DNA of 33,078 nt from Pyrinomonadaceae bacterium (lineage in GTDB: Bacteria; Acidobacteriota; Blastocatellia; Pyrinomonadales; Pyrinomonadaceae). The notes under the pieces were generated by a model. It was not told where the DNA came from, did no database searches, and saw nothing but the letters and a program-made list of their open reading frames with translations. The stretch lies in assembly GCA_022843305.1 (NCBI GenBank), contig JALHNX010000045.1, positions 1-33,078 of the forward strand. Reading direction: 5' to 3'. Position 1 is the first letter of the stretch. Each line of letters starts with the position of its first letter. Shown here one piece after another: positions 5,824 to 13,488 of this stretch. Position numbers and translations under genes: made by a program.

Positions 5824-8646
5824 ATGCAAAAAAAAACGACTGCGGAATTCCGTAATCCGCTGATACTTTCATTGGTTATTTTAGGATTGATGGGGGCTTT
5901 ATTTATCGTGCCTTTTCAATTCCGTTCACAAGCCGTCAACAGCGGCAAAGGATTGATCCAGAGAACCGAAAGCCATTCGCCGGGACTGGAAAATTACGAT
6001 ATTCGTGAACAACAAGGGCAGGAAGTTCAAGAGGCTTTCTCGAAATATCGCCTGAATGCAGGAAAAGATTCGGCAATGGTTGCCGATATTCGCGACGGAT
6101 TCGCGCGCGGCGAAGATAATCTTCGGTCAAAAGTTTCGAGCCTTAAGGTCGAATATAACCGCGATATACGGATTCCCGAAGTCATCACGCCGGATATGTG
6201 GCGACCCGAAATCGAGCGTTTGACCGCGCCTTCGGCAATGAAGCGTTCCGAGATACTCCGCAATTTCGTCAAACAAAACAACAATTTGGTCGGCGTGAGC
6301 GACGTTCAAGCCGATAATCTGCAAGTAACTGCGGATTATACCAACCCGAACGGCGAAATTTCATTTGCCCATCTCGAACAAACAATTAACGGCATTCCGG
6401 TCTTTCGCGGCGAAATCAAAGCCGGTTTTACCAAATCCGGCGAAATCATTCGCGTGATTAACAATCTCGCGCCGGGTTTGGAATATGAAAATCTTTCGAC
6501 GGATTTTCGTGATCCGCTCGATGCCGTCAAAGCATCATATCGTCATATCAACAGCGCACCGACCAAACTCGACACGCAGCTTAACGAATCGCTTTCGACC
6601 GATACAAAAGCTGTTTTCGGCAACGGCGATTGGGCGACAACCGCCGAAAAAATGTATTTTCCGACCGAACCGGGCGTGGCGATTCCTTCGTGGCGCGTGC
6701 TTATCTGGCAGCCGGTCAATGCTTTTTATGTCATCGTTGATGCCGATTCGGGAAGAATGCTGTGGCGCAAGAACATTACCGAAGATCAAACCCAAAGTGC
6801 GACTTTTGACGTTTACGCCAACAGCAACGGTTACATTGACGGCGCGGACAGTCCGGCTCCTTTTTCGCCCGGACCGCTAAACCCGACACTCGGACAGCAA
6901 GCCGCTGTCATCACCCGCAACTTGCGCACGCTGGTCGGCAACGAAGCGCCCAATAGTTTTAACAACAATGGCTGGATTACGGATAATTTCAACGAAACCG
7001 ACGGAAACGCCCTCGAAGCCGGCATTGACCGCGACGGACTCAACGGCGTTGACGACGTTCAGTTCGGCGACACGACCTGTCCGGGCGCGGGCTGCCGCAC
7101 ATTCACTTCGACGTGGAATCCGCCGCCGGGAAATCCCTCGCCGGGCGACGCGCCTTTGACCGCGCAGGCACAACGCGGTGCGGTGATTCAGATGTTTTAC
7201 ATTATGAATCTTTACCATGACGCACTTTATAAAGTCGGATTTACCGAAGCGGCGCGAAACTTCCAACAGGACAATTTCGGTCGCGGCGGTTTGGGCGCAG
7301 ACCGCGTTTCGGCTGAAGGTCAGGATTCGTCGGGAACGAACAATGCGAACTTTTCGACTCCGGCGGACGGCGGTCGCGGACGTATGCAGATGTATCTGTG
7401 GACGGGACCGACGCCCGATTACGACGGCACGACCGATGCGGAAATAATTATCCACGAAGTAACGCACGGACTTTCAAATCGTCTGCACGGCAACGGTTCG
7501 GGGCTTTCGACGAATATGTCGCGCGGAATGGGCGAAGGCTGGTCGGATTTTTATTCCTATACGCTGCTTGCCGAACCGACCGATCCGATTGACGGGGTTT
7601 ATACGACGGGCGGTTACGCGACCTATCTCGGAGCGACAAATTATACCGCCAACTATTATTACGGAATCCGCCGTTTCCCGCGCGCGCCGATCACCTTTTT
7701 AGGTCCGAACGGCAAGCCGCATAATCCGTTCACTTTCCGCTATTTGAATTCCGACTGCAACACGCTGATCGGCACGACCACGTCGAATCCGCCGCCGTCG
7801 AGCGCATATCCGCGCGGACCATACGGTTCGACAACGTGCGATCAGGTTCACGCTGCGGGCGAGATTTGGAGTTCGGCTTTGTGGGAAGTCCGCAACCGGA
7901 TGGTTCAGCGTCTCGGTTTTACCGCCGGAACAACCCGCGTTTTGCAGGTCGTTACCGACGGAATGAAGCTCGCGCCCGTTGGACCGACGTTTTTGCAGGA
8001 ACGCGACGCGATTCTTTCCGCCGCGGCTGTTTACGGCACTGACGATGTGAACGATGTCCGCGAAGGTTTCCGCGTCCGCGGAATGGGCTTTAGCGCGAGT
8101 ATTCAATCAACGTCTCCGGCATCCGTGACCGAAGCGTTCGATACGTGGGGAACGCCTAATCAACCGCCGACGGCTTCGTTCACGTTTAGCTGCACGGGCT
8201 TGACCTGTAATTTCAACGGCAGTGCGTCAAACGATCCCGACGGTTCGATTGTCAGCTACGCCTGGAATTTCGGCGACGGCACGACCGGCAGCGGAGTTTC
8301 GCCGAGCAAAACCTACTCGTCAGGCGGAACACGCACGGTTACTTTGACCGTCACCGACAACGGCAACGCGACCGGAAGCACTTCGCAATCGGTCACCGTT
8401 ACCGCGCCGCCCGCAAACATCACTTTGAGCGTAACCACTCGAAGAAAAGGCAATCGAACAACCGCTAATCTGAGCTGGACCGGAGCGGCAGCAACAGTAA
8501 ATGTTTATCGAAACGGTTCGATAATCGCTACTGTTACGGCAACTAAATACGCCGACAATCTCGGCACCGGCACGGGCACGGCAACCTATCAGGTTTGCAA
8601 TGCCGGAACAGCGACCTGTTCAAATCAGGTAACGATCACGTACTAA
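5824..8646 (+). CDS. Secreted M36 (fungalysin-like) metalloprotease with PKD domain
   Basis: The 940-aa protein has AAAGGAG ten bases upstream of the ATG. A hydrophobic segment (about 15-33) acts as signal peptide or anchor. Residues about 100-330 form the propeptide, with 'NGIPVFRGEIKAGF' and 'SWRVLIWQP' typical of FTP/PepSY-type pro-regions. The peptidase core follows, with zinc motif HEVTHGLSNRLHG (H544, E545, H548) and third ligand in GMGEGWSDF (E571). 'AAGEIWSSALWEVRNRM' (about 676-692) is another family-typical block. A PKD domain occupies about 781-866 ('SASNDPDGSIVSYAWNFGDG') and a beta-rich fibronectin-like end about 870-940. M36 enzymes are secreted endopeptidases; a role in scavenging protein is likely. 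It stands alone, with its own terminator. Confidence 0.95.
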   Translation: MQKKTTAEFRNPLILSLVILGLMGALFIVPFQFRSQAVNSGKGLIQRTESHSPGLENYDIREQQGQEVQEAFSKYRLNAGKDSAMVADIRDGFARGEDNLRSKVSSLKVEYNRDIRIPEVITPDMWRPEIERLTAPSAMKRSEILRNFVKQNNNLVGVSDVQADNLQVTADYTNPNGEISFAHLEQTINGIPVFRGEIKAGFTKSGEIIRVINNLAPGLEYENLSTDFRDPLDAVKASYRHINSAPTKLDTQLNESLSTDTKAVFGNGDWATTAEKMYFPTEPGVAIPSWRVLIWQPVNAFYVIVDADSGRMLWRKNITEDQTQSATFDVYANSNGYIDGADSPAPFSPGPLNPTLGQQAAVITRNLRTLVGNEAPNSFNNNGWITDNFNETDGNALEAGIDRDGLNGVDDVQFGDTTCPGAGCRTFTSTWNPPPGNPSPGDAPLTAQAQRGAVIQMFYIMNLYHDALYKVGFTEAARNFQQDNFGRGGLGADRVSAEGQDSSGTNNANFSTPADGGRGRMQMYLWTGPTPDYDGTTDAEIIIHEVTHGLSNRLHGNGSGLSTNMSRGMGEGWSDFYSYTLLAEPTDPIDGVYTTGGYATYLGATNYTANYYYGIRRFPRAPITFLGPNGKPHNPFTFRYLNSDCNTLIGTTTSNPPPSSAYPRGPYGSTTCDQVHAAGEIWSSALWEVRNRMVQRLGFTAGTTRVLQVVTDGMKLAPVGPTFLQERDAILSAAAVYGTDDVNDVREGFRVRGMGFSASIQSTSPASVTEAFDTWGTPNQPPTASFTFSCTGLTCNFNGSASNDPDGSIVSYAWNFGDGTTGSGVSPSKTYSSGGTRTVTLTVTDNGNATGSTSQSVTVTAPPANITLSVTTRRKGNRTTANLSWTGAAATVNVYRNGSIIATVTATKYADNLGTGTGTATYQVCNAGTATCSNQVTITY

Positions 8647-8671
8647 ACACCGAGGCTGTTTATTTTATGGA

Positions 8672-8704
8672 AAATCCCCGACGCACTTAGTCGGGGATTT
8701 TTTT
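8672..8704 (+). terminator. Rho-independent terminator after the protease gene
   Basis: AAATCCCCGAC (8672-8682) pairs perfectly with GTCGGGGATTT (8690-8700) around a 7-base loop, followed by a run of Ts to 8704. It lies 25 bases past the protease stop. Confidence 0.93.
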
Positions 8705-8767
8705 GCGACCAAAATAAATCTCACCGAAAATTTTCTCATCAGGCGCTTCGATTAAGGCTCCGAATCT

Positions 8768-9010
8768 GTGTTATTTTTGAATATATTGACTGGAAACGAA
8801 ACATTGTTAATTTCAAAGACTTGCGCATCGTGCGGCGCGGAATTTTCGTGCGGCGCGAAAAGTGAAAAATGCTGGTGTTTCGAGATTGATTTAAGTGCGG
8901 AAACTTTGGCAAAATTACGAGAGAATTTTGAGAACTGTCTGTGCAACAACTGTTTGTTAAACAGCAAATTAACCCGCATTGAAACGACAGATTTAAAACA
9001 CAGTTCATAA
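8768..9010 (+). CDS. Cysteine-rich CWC family protein
   Basis: This is a small protein of at most 80 aa with 'CASCGAEFSCGAKSEKCWCFEIDL' split as C-x2-C-x4-SCGA...CWCFE and a second C-x-C-x2-C cluster ('CLCNNC'). The CWC tripeptide and the following Phe-Glu, with a closing CxxCL, are the signature of the cysteine-rich CWC family, thought to bind metal, function unknown. The start is unclear: GTG at 8768 is the longest reading, and TTG codons at 8777, 8786 and 8804 are possible; the conserved part begins at about residue 18. It ends 21 bases before the deoxyhypusine synthase-like gene, so the two are probably cotranscribed. Confidence 0.8.
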   Translation: MLFLNILTGNETLLISKTCASCGAEFSCGAKSEKCWCFEIDLSAETLAKLRENFENCLCNNCLLNSKLTRIETTDLKHSS

Positions 9011-9031
9011 AATTCCCGGCAAAATTCAACT

Positions 9032-10150
9032 ATGGCAAAGAAAAAAAGTAAATTTTTGAGCGGCAAACGCATTGACCCGACACCGATTGACAAAAATACC
9101 GCGCTCGCGGATTTGATTGACGAATCTTTTATGGCTTACAATGCGGCGCGTCTGCGCGAGGCGTGTCAGCTTTTCACAAAGAAAATGCTTGAGCCGGACG
9201 TAACCATCGGTGTTACGCTGACAGGAGCTTTAACACCTGCGGGCTTGGGAATTTCCGCGCTGATTCCGCTTATCAAAGCCGGATTTATTGATTGGATAAT
9301 CTCGACGGGCGCGAATCTTTATCACGACACGCATTTCGGAATCGGTCTTGAACTTCATCAGGGCGATGCGAAACTTGACGACCGCATTTTGCGCGAAGAA
9401 GAAGTCGTCCGAATTTTCGATATTTTCTTTGATTATTCCGTATTGCTCGACACCGACGAATTTTTCCGCCGTTTGATCGAACACGACGAGTTTCAAAAAA
9501 CGATGTCGTCCGCCGAATTTCATTATCTTTGCGGAAAATATATCTTGGAACGAAGCAAAACGCTCGGCATCGAAAACAAATCTTTGCTCGCCGTCGCCTA
9601 CGAATACGGCGTGCCGGTTTATACTTCGTCGCCCGGCGATTCGTCAATCGGAATGAACATCGCCGCCAAAGAACTGCAAGGCGGAAAACTGATTTTGAAT
9701 CCGAATCTCGATGTTAACGAAACCGCCTCAATCGTTCTCGCGGCAAAACGCGGCGTGATCTCAAATTCGGACGACGGCAAATCGGCGATTTTCATCCTCG
9801 GCGGCGGAAGCCCGAAAAACTTCGCGCTCCAAACCGAACCGCAGATTCAGGAAGTTTTAGGAATTGACGAAAAAGGACACGACTATTTCCTGCAAGTCAC
9901 GGACGCGCGTCCCGACACGGGCGGATTATCCGGTGCCACGCCGGCTGAGGCAGTGTCGTGGGGCAAAGTTGACCCCGACAAATTGCCCGACGCGGTGGTT
10001 GCGTATGTTGATGCGACCGTTGCATTGCCGTTGATTACGGCTTATGCGTTGGCGCGTCAAGAACCGCGTGAACCGAAGAGGCTTTACAACCGCCGCGACG
10101 AATTTATGAAATTACTTCAAAGCGAATACGAAAAATCAACGAGAAGATAG
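9032..10150 (+). CDS. Deoxyhypusine synthase-like protein (probable homospermidine synthase)
   Basis: The 372-aa protein matches the deoxyhypusine synthase fold over its full length: '[22 protein letters not shown]' region (about 60-81), 'STGANLYHD' (about 91-99), '[13 protein letters not shown]' (about 192-204), '[11 protein letters not shown]' and '[19 protein letters not shown]'. K312 in SWGK corresponds to the active-site lysine that forms the imine intermediate in the eukaryotic enzyme (human Lys329). Bacteria lack eIF5A, the substrate for hypusine formation. Bacterial homologues are known to transfer the aminobutyl group from spermidine to putrescine, giving homospermidine, so a polyamine role is the best inference. 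An N-terminal Lys-rich extension is present. No strong ribosome-binding site is seen before the ATG. It starts a tightly spaced gene run. Confidence 0.9.
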   Translation: MAKKKSKFLSGKRIDPTPIDKNTALADLIDESFMAYNAARLREACQLFTKKMLEPDVTIGVTLTGALTPAGLGISALIPLIKAGFIDWIISTGANLYHDTHFGIGLELHQGDAKLDDRILREEEVVRIFDIFFDYSVLLDTDEFFRRLIEHDEFQKTMSSAEFHYLCGKYILERSKTLGIENKSLLAVAYEYGVPVYTSSPGDSSIGMNIAAKELQGGKLILNPNLDVNETASIVLAAKRGVISNSDDGKSAIFILGGGSPKNFALQTEPQIQEVLGIDEKGHDYFLQVTDARPDTGGLSGATPAEAVSWGKVDPDKLPDAVVAYVDATVALPLITAYALARQEPREPKRLYNRRDEFMKLLQSEYEKSTRR

Positions 10151-10155
10151 TTTGT

Positions 10156-10440
10156 ATGTTTCCAAATTCAGAAGTTATAAAACAAGGTATTTTTTATTAT
10201 GCAAATGAAGTTCCTACGGATATTCGAATCTTCAAGCATAATATGAAATATGGAACAGGGGATTATCAGGATGAGGAAGAAATTCAAAACGACTCAGAGG
10301 GCGAATGCTATTACATTGAATATGGCTCAACTTCTGAACGTGGAAAATTTGTTGCCTCAACAAACTACTTTTTAACACTTGAGGAAGCAGTAAAATATGC
10401 TGAGAAAAGTGTAAATTCAAAACTTGATTGGATTAGTTAA
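10156..10440 (+). CDS. Hypothetical 94-aa protein, AT-rich orphan
   Basis: I do not recognise this gene. The product is acidic and soluble, with Tyr/Asp/Glu-rich stretches ('GDYQDEEEIQNDSEGECYYIEYGS') split by few hydrophobics and a C-terminal helix 'LEEAVKYAEKSV'. It looks like a small alpha/beta domain. Codon use is strongly AT-biased compared with both neighbours, which suggests recent acquisition. It lies five bases after the deoxyhypusine synthase-like stop and ends exactly one base before the ATG of the biotin carrier gene, so it has been inserted without breaking the operon. A role linked to the neighbours cannot be claimed. Confidence 0.65.
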   Translation: MFPNSEVIKQGIFYYANEVPTDIRIFKHNMKYGTGDYQDEEEIQNDSEGECYYIEYGSTSERGKFVASTNYFLTLEEAVKYAEKSVNSKLDWIS

Positions 10441-10929
10441 ATGAAACTGCAAGCCGAACTAAAGGGCGAAAAACACGAACTCGAAATAAAGCAAGACGGC
10501 GAAAAAGTTTTTGCGCGGGTTGACGGGCGCGAATACGAACTCGACGCGTCGGAAGTCGAGCCGAATGTTTATCTTTTCAAATATAACAATCAGATTTTTC
10601 AAATTTATGTTGCGCCGAACGGAATCGTCAATTTGGGCAATCATCAGTTCGAGATTTCGATCACCGACCCGAAACGTCTGCGCGGTTCGGGCGGGAAAGA
10701 TGCGGCTGCCGATGGAATCGCGGAAATAAAAACCGCGATGCCCGGCAAATTGGTGCGCGTTCTGACGGCAGAAGGCGCGGAAATAAAACAGGGCGAAGGA
10801 GTTTTAATCGTCGAGGCTATGAAAATGCAAAACGAGATGAAATCGCCAAAGGACGGCGTGGTCAAGGAAATTCGTTTTGCCGAAGGCGCGACCGTCAACG
10901 CGGGTGATGTATTGGCGATAATCGAATAA
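10441..10929 (+). CDS. Biotin carboxyl carrier protein / biotinyl-domain protein
   Basis: This is a 162-aa protein. Residues about 1-80 form a beta-rich N-terminal part seen in stand-alone biotin carriers of acyl-CoA carboxylases. Residues about 93-162 are a biotinyl domain with 'TAMPGKLVRVL' and the biotinylation motif EAMKMQNE, in which K128 is the attachment lysine, followed by 'SPKDGVVKEI' and 'VNAGDVLAIIE'. The carried biotin would shuttle carboxyl groups between a biotin carboxylase and a carboxyltransferase. No such subunits are in the window, so the partner (acetyl-, propionyl- or methylcrotonyl-type) is unknown. The ATG follows the previous stop directly, and the next gene starts two bases after its stop. 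Confidence 0.92.
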   Translation: MKLQAELKGEKHELEIKQDGEKVFARVDGREYELDASEVEPNVYLFKYNNQIFQIYVAPNGIVNLGNHQFEISITDPKRLRGSGGKDAAADGIAEIKTAMPGKLVRVLTAEGAEIKQGEGVLIVEAMKMQNEMKSPKDGVVKEIRFAEGATVNAGDVLAIIE

Positions 10930-10931
10930 TT

Positions 10932-11909
10932 ATGAACAAAATTCTGCTTACAATTTGTGCGTGTTTGATTTTTTCGTTTGCGGCTGAAGCCAAGATTACC
11001 CGCTATTTAAGCGGTAACAGTGCCGATGTTCAGCCGATCTTGGCAGGTCCGGTTTTAAACTTGGGCGGCGGCGGAACCGATGTTGATCCGGCGATTCAAT
11101 GGATGATTGACAAGGCTCGCGGCTGTACGAACTGCGCGACGAAAGTTGATGTCGTCGTGCTTCGCGCTTCGGGTTCAAACGGCTATAACGCTCCGATTCT
11201 GGCAATGAACGGCGTTGATTCGGTCGAATCAATCGTCATCACGCGCCGCAGCGACGCAACCAACGCGGCGCTTTCGACGACTATCAGAAACGCCGAAGTC
11301 ATCTTCTTCGCGGGCGGCGACCAATGCAATTACGTGTCGTATTTCAAAGGCACGCCGGTTGAAACATCGGTCGAATTCGTTTACGCGAAAGGCGGCGCGG
11401 TCGGCGGAACAAGCGCCGGACTGGCGATTCAGGGCGAATATGTTTACGACGGATGTCGGGCAAGTGCGATTTCGAGCGATGCTTTGGCAAACCCTTTTCA
11501 TTCGTCAATCACATTTACCTACGATTTTTTCAACTGGAACGATATGCAGACGGTCATCACCGATTCGCATTTTCAGCAGCGCGACCGCATGGGACGTTTG
11601 ATGGCGTTTCTCGCGCGGCAGATCCGCGACGGGAAATCTGCAACGGCGTGGGGCATCGGGTTAAACGAGGTAACGAGCGTCGTCGTGGATCAAAACGGTT
11701 TGGCGACCGTGATGGGCAGCGGAAACGCCTATTTCGTCTTTGCCGACCATGCGCCCGAAGTTTGCGAAGCCGGACAGCCTTTGACGTTTTCAAATTACAA
11801 AATCTGGAAAGTAACGCCGGGGCAAACCTTTAATCTCAGAACTCGTCCGACGAACGGATTTTATTCGATCAGCGTCAATAATGGAGTTTTGAGCGGAAAT
11901 CCTTATTAA
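10932..11909 (+). CDS. Secreted cyanophycinase-like peptidase (family S51)
   Basis: The 325-aa protein has a signal peptide (about 1-21, ending in AEA). The core has 'GPVLNLGGGGTDVDPAI', 'VIFFAGGDQCNYV' and 'GGAVGGTSAGLAIQGE', in which S161 is the nucleophile of the GGTSAG elbow. 'TDSHFQQRDRMGRL' supplies the expected catalytic His region. These are the hallmark blocks of cyanophycinase and related type-1 glutamine amidotransferase-like S51 peptidases, which cleave beta-linked aspartyl peptides. The exported form suggests action on external or periplasmic substrate instead of a storage granule. No cyanophycin synthetase is in the window. A beta-rich tail (about 285-325) is extra to the core. 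It is part of the tight plus-strand run with the biotin carrier and HAD genes. Confidence 0.9.
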   Translation: MNKILLTICACLIFSFAAEAKITRYLSGNSADVQPILAGPVLNLGGGGTDVDPAIQWMIDKARGCTNCATKVDVVVLRASGSNGYNAPILAMNGVDSVESIVITRRSDATNAALSTTIRNAEVIFFAGGDQCNYVSYFKGTPVETSVEFVYAKGGAVGGTSAGLAIQGEYVYDGCRASAISSDALANPFHSSITFTYDFFNWNDMQTVITDSHFQQRDRMGRLMAFLARQIRDGKSATAWGIGLNEVTSVVVDQNGLATVMGSGNAYFVFADHAPEVCEAGQPLTFSNYKIWKVTPGQTFNLRTRPTNGFYSISVNNGVLSGNPY

Positions 11910-11913
11910 ATCT

Positions 11914-12657
11914 ATGCACGATTCAAAACCTCACGTTTCACTTTCCGAAGTGCGGATATTGTTATGGGATATTGACGGTACGCTGATGCGTTCGACCGTG
12001 CAGGGCGGTTATAAACAATATTTTTCCGCGACGATGCAAAAAGTTTTCGGAAATGCGGGACGGTTCGATGAAATTATCCCGTCGGGAATGACAGACACGC
12101 AGATTATGTTTGAAGCTTTGCGCGGCGAAGGGTTTACGCCCGAGCATATTTTCGAGCGCAAAGACGAGCTTTTGCAGGTTTTTCAGGCGGAAATGAAAGC
12201 GGTTTCAGCCGAAAACGGCGAACCGTATGAAACGCTCAAAGGCGTGCGCGAGATTTTGGCGGAAACTGATGAAAACCCTGATTTTATAAATGCGCTTCTG
12301 ACGGGAAATCTTTCGGTCGCGGCGGAAATCAAACTCGAAACGGTCGGATTGTGGGATTATTTTGCGGACGCGCCGAACGCTTTCGGCGAAATCTCGCACA
12401 ACCGCAGCGATCTTGCCGTCGAAGCCGGAAAACTTTTCAATGCGCGTTACGAATTCGATTTCAAACCCGCACAATTTATCGTCATCGGCGACACACCGAA
12501 CGACATCATTTGCGCCCGCGCTTTCGGCGCGAAAGTCGTCGCGGTCAAAACCGGTCGCGGACAGTCGGCTGAAAGTTTGGCTGAACTTACGCCCGATTAT
12601 TTGCTCGAAGATTTGAGCGACACGAAAAAGGTTCTCGAAATCTTGCAGACCTTATAA
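11914..12657 (+). CDS. HAD-superfamily hydrolase (phosphoglycolate phosphatase-like)
   Basis: The 247-aa protein carries HAD motif I 'LLWDIDGTL' with D19 and D21, motif II in 'NALLTGN' (about 130-136), and motifs III/IV in 'PAQFIVIGDTPNDIICA' (about 186-202). The cap region between is helical, as in the beta-phosphoglucomutase/phosphoglycolate phosphatase branch. It probably dephosphorylates a small metabolite; substrate cannot be told. The ATG comes four bases after the previous stop. Its last six bases overlap the end of the K+ channel gene on the other strand, so the two transcripts must run into each other. Confidence 0.92.
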   Translation: MHDSKPHVSLSEVRILLWDIDGTLMRSTVQGGYKQYFSATMQKVFGNAGRFDEIIPSGMTDTQIMFEALRGEGFTPEHIFERKDELLQVFQAEMKAVSAENGEPYETLKGVREILAETDENPDFINALLTGNLSVAAEIKLETVGLWDYFADAPNAFGEISHNRSDLAVEAGKLFNARYEFDFKPAQFIVIGDTPNDIICARAFGAKVVAVKTGRGQSAESLAELTPDYLLEDLSDTKKVLEILQTL

Positions 12658-13476
12658 TTTTGCCGCGCAGTATTTGCAAAAAACCGCATCCGCATCGTGA
12701 TCCTGCGCGTGGCATTCCGGGCAAAACTGCGTCGAAACCTTGTTTACCCGTCGCGTCAATTCAGCCGTCACGATGCCGGTCGGCACGGCGATGATCGCAT
12801 AGCCCAAAATCATCACGATCGAAGCGAGCGTTTTGCCGAGCGGCGTTTTCGGCGACAGATCGCCATAACCGACCGTCGTCAGCGTCACGATCGCCCAGTA
12901 GATGCTCGTCGGAATGCTCGTAAAGCCGTTTTCCTCGCCTTCGATCACATACATCGTCGCGCCGACGACCGTCACGATCGTCAGAACCGTCACCAGAAAA
13001 ACGCTGATCTTCCGGCGGCTCGCGATCAAAGCCGAAGTAATGACTTTTCCTTCGCTGATATATTCCGACAATTTCAGGATGCGGAAAATTCGCAGCAGGC
13101 GCAGGATGCGGATCGATAAAAGATACTGCGTGCCGGGAACGAGCAAACTGACATAGGTCGGCACGATCGCCAGCAGATCGACCATCCCGTAAAAACTCAA
13201 AATATAGCGCAGGGGACGGCGCACGCTGACGAGTCGGAGAATGTATTCGATCGAAAAAAGAATCGTAAAGATCCATTCCGCCCGCCAGAGAACCGTCCCG
13301 TAATCGTCGCGGATCTCCTTGACGCTTTCCAACATGACCACCAAAAGACTCGCAATGATCAGCGCGATCAAGGTTACGTCAAAAACTTTGCCCGCCGGTG
13401 TGTCGGCTTCGAAAACGATTTCGTGAAGTTTTTTCTGCCAGCCTGTTTCAGGAATTTCGCGTTCGAGGTTTTTCAT
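12652..13476 (-). CDS. Voltage-gated potassium channel with C-terminal zinc ribbon
   Basis: The 274-aa protein has six hydrophobic segments. S4 is visible as 'RILRLLRIFRILKL' (about 123-136) with regularly spaced Arg, and the pore filter TVGYGD spans residues 201-206, indicating K+ selectivity. The family is the 6-TM Kv-type. The C-terminus ends in C252-x2-C255...C267-x2-C270 ('CPEC' and 'CKYC'), a small zinc-ribbon-like knuckle that could serve tetramer contact or sensing. The start lies 12 bases after the stop of the PIG-L gene on the same strand, suggesting cotranscription. The end overlaps the HAD gene tail-to-tail by six bases. Confidence 0.93.
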   Translation of the reverse strand: MKNLEREIPETGWQKKLHEIVFEADTPAGKVFDVTLIALIIASLLVVMLESVKEIRDDYGTVLWRAEWIFTILFSIEYILRLVSVRRPLRYILSFYGMVDLLAIVPTYVSLLVPGTQYLLSIRILRLLRIFRILKLSEYISEGKVITSALIASRRKISVFLVTVLTIVTVVGATMYVIEGEENGFTSIPTSIYWAIVTLTTVGYGDLSPKTPLGKTLASIVMILGYAIIAVPTGIVTAELTRRVNKVSTQFCPECHAQDHDADAVFCKYCAAKL

Positions 13477-13488
13477 TTTTTCGATGTT

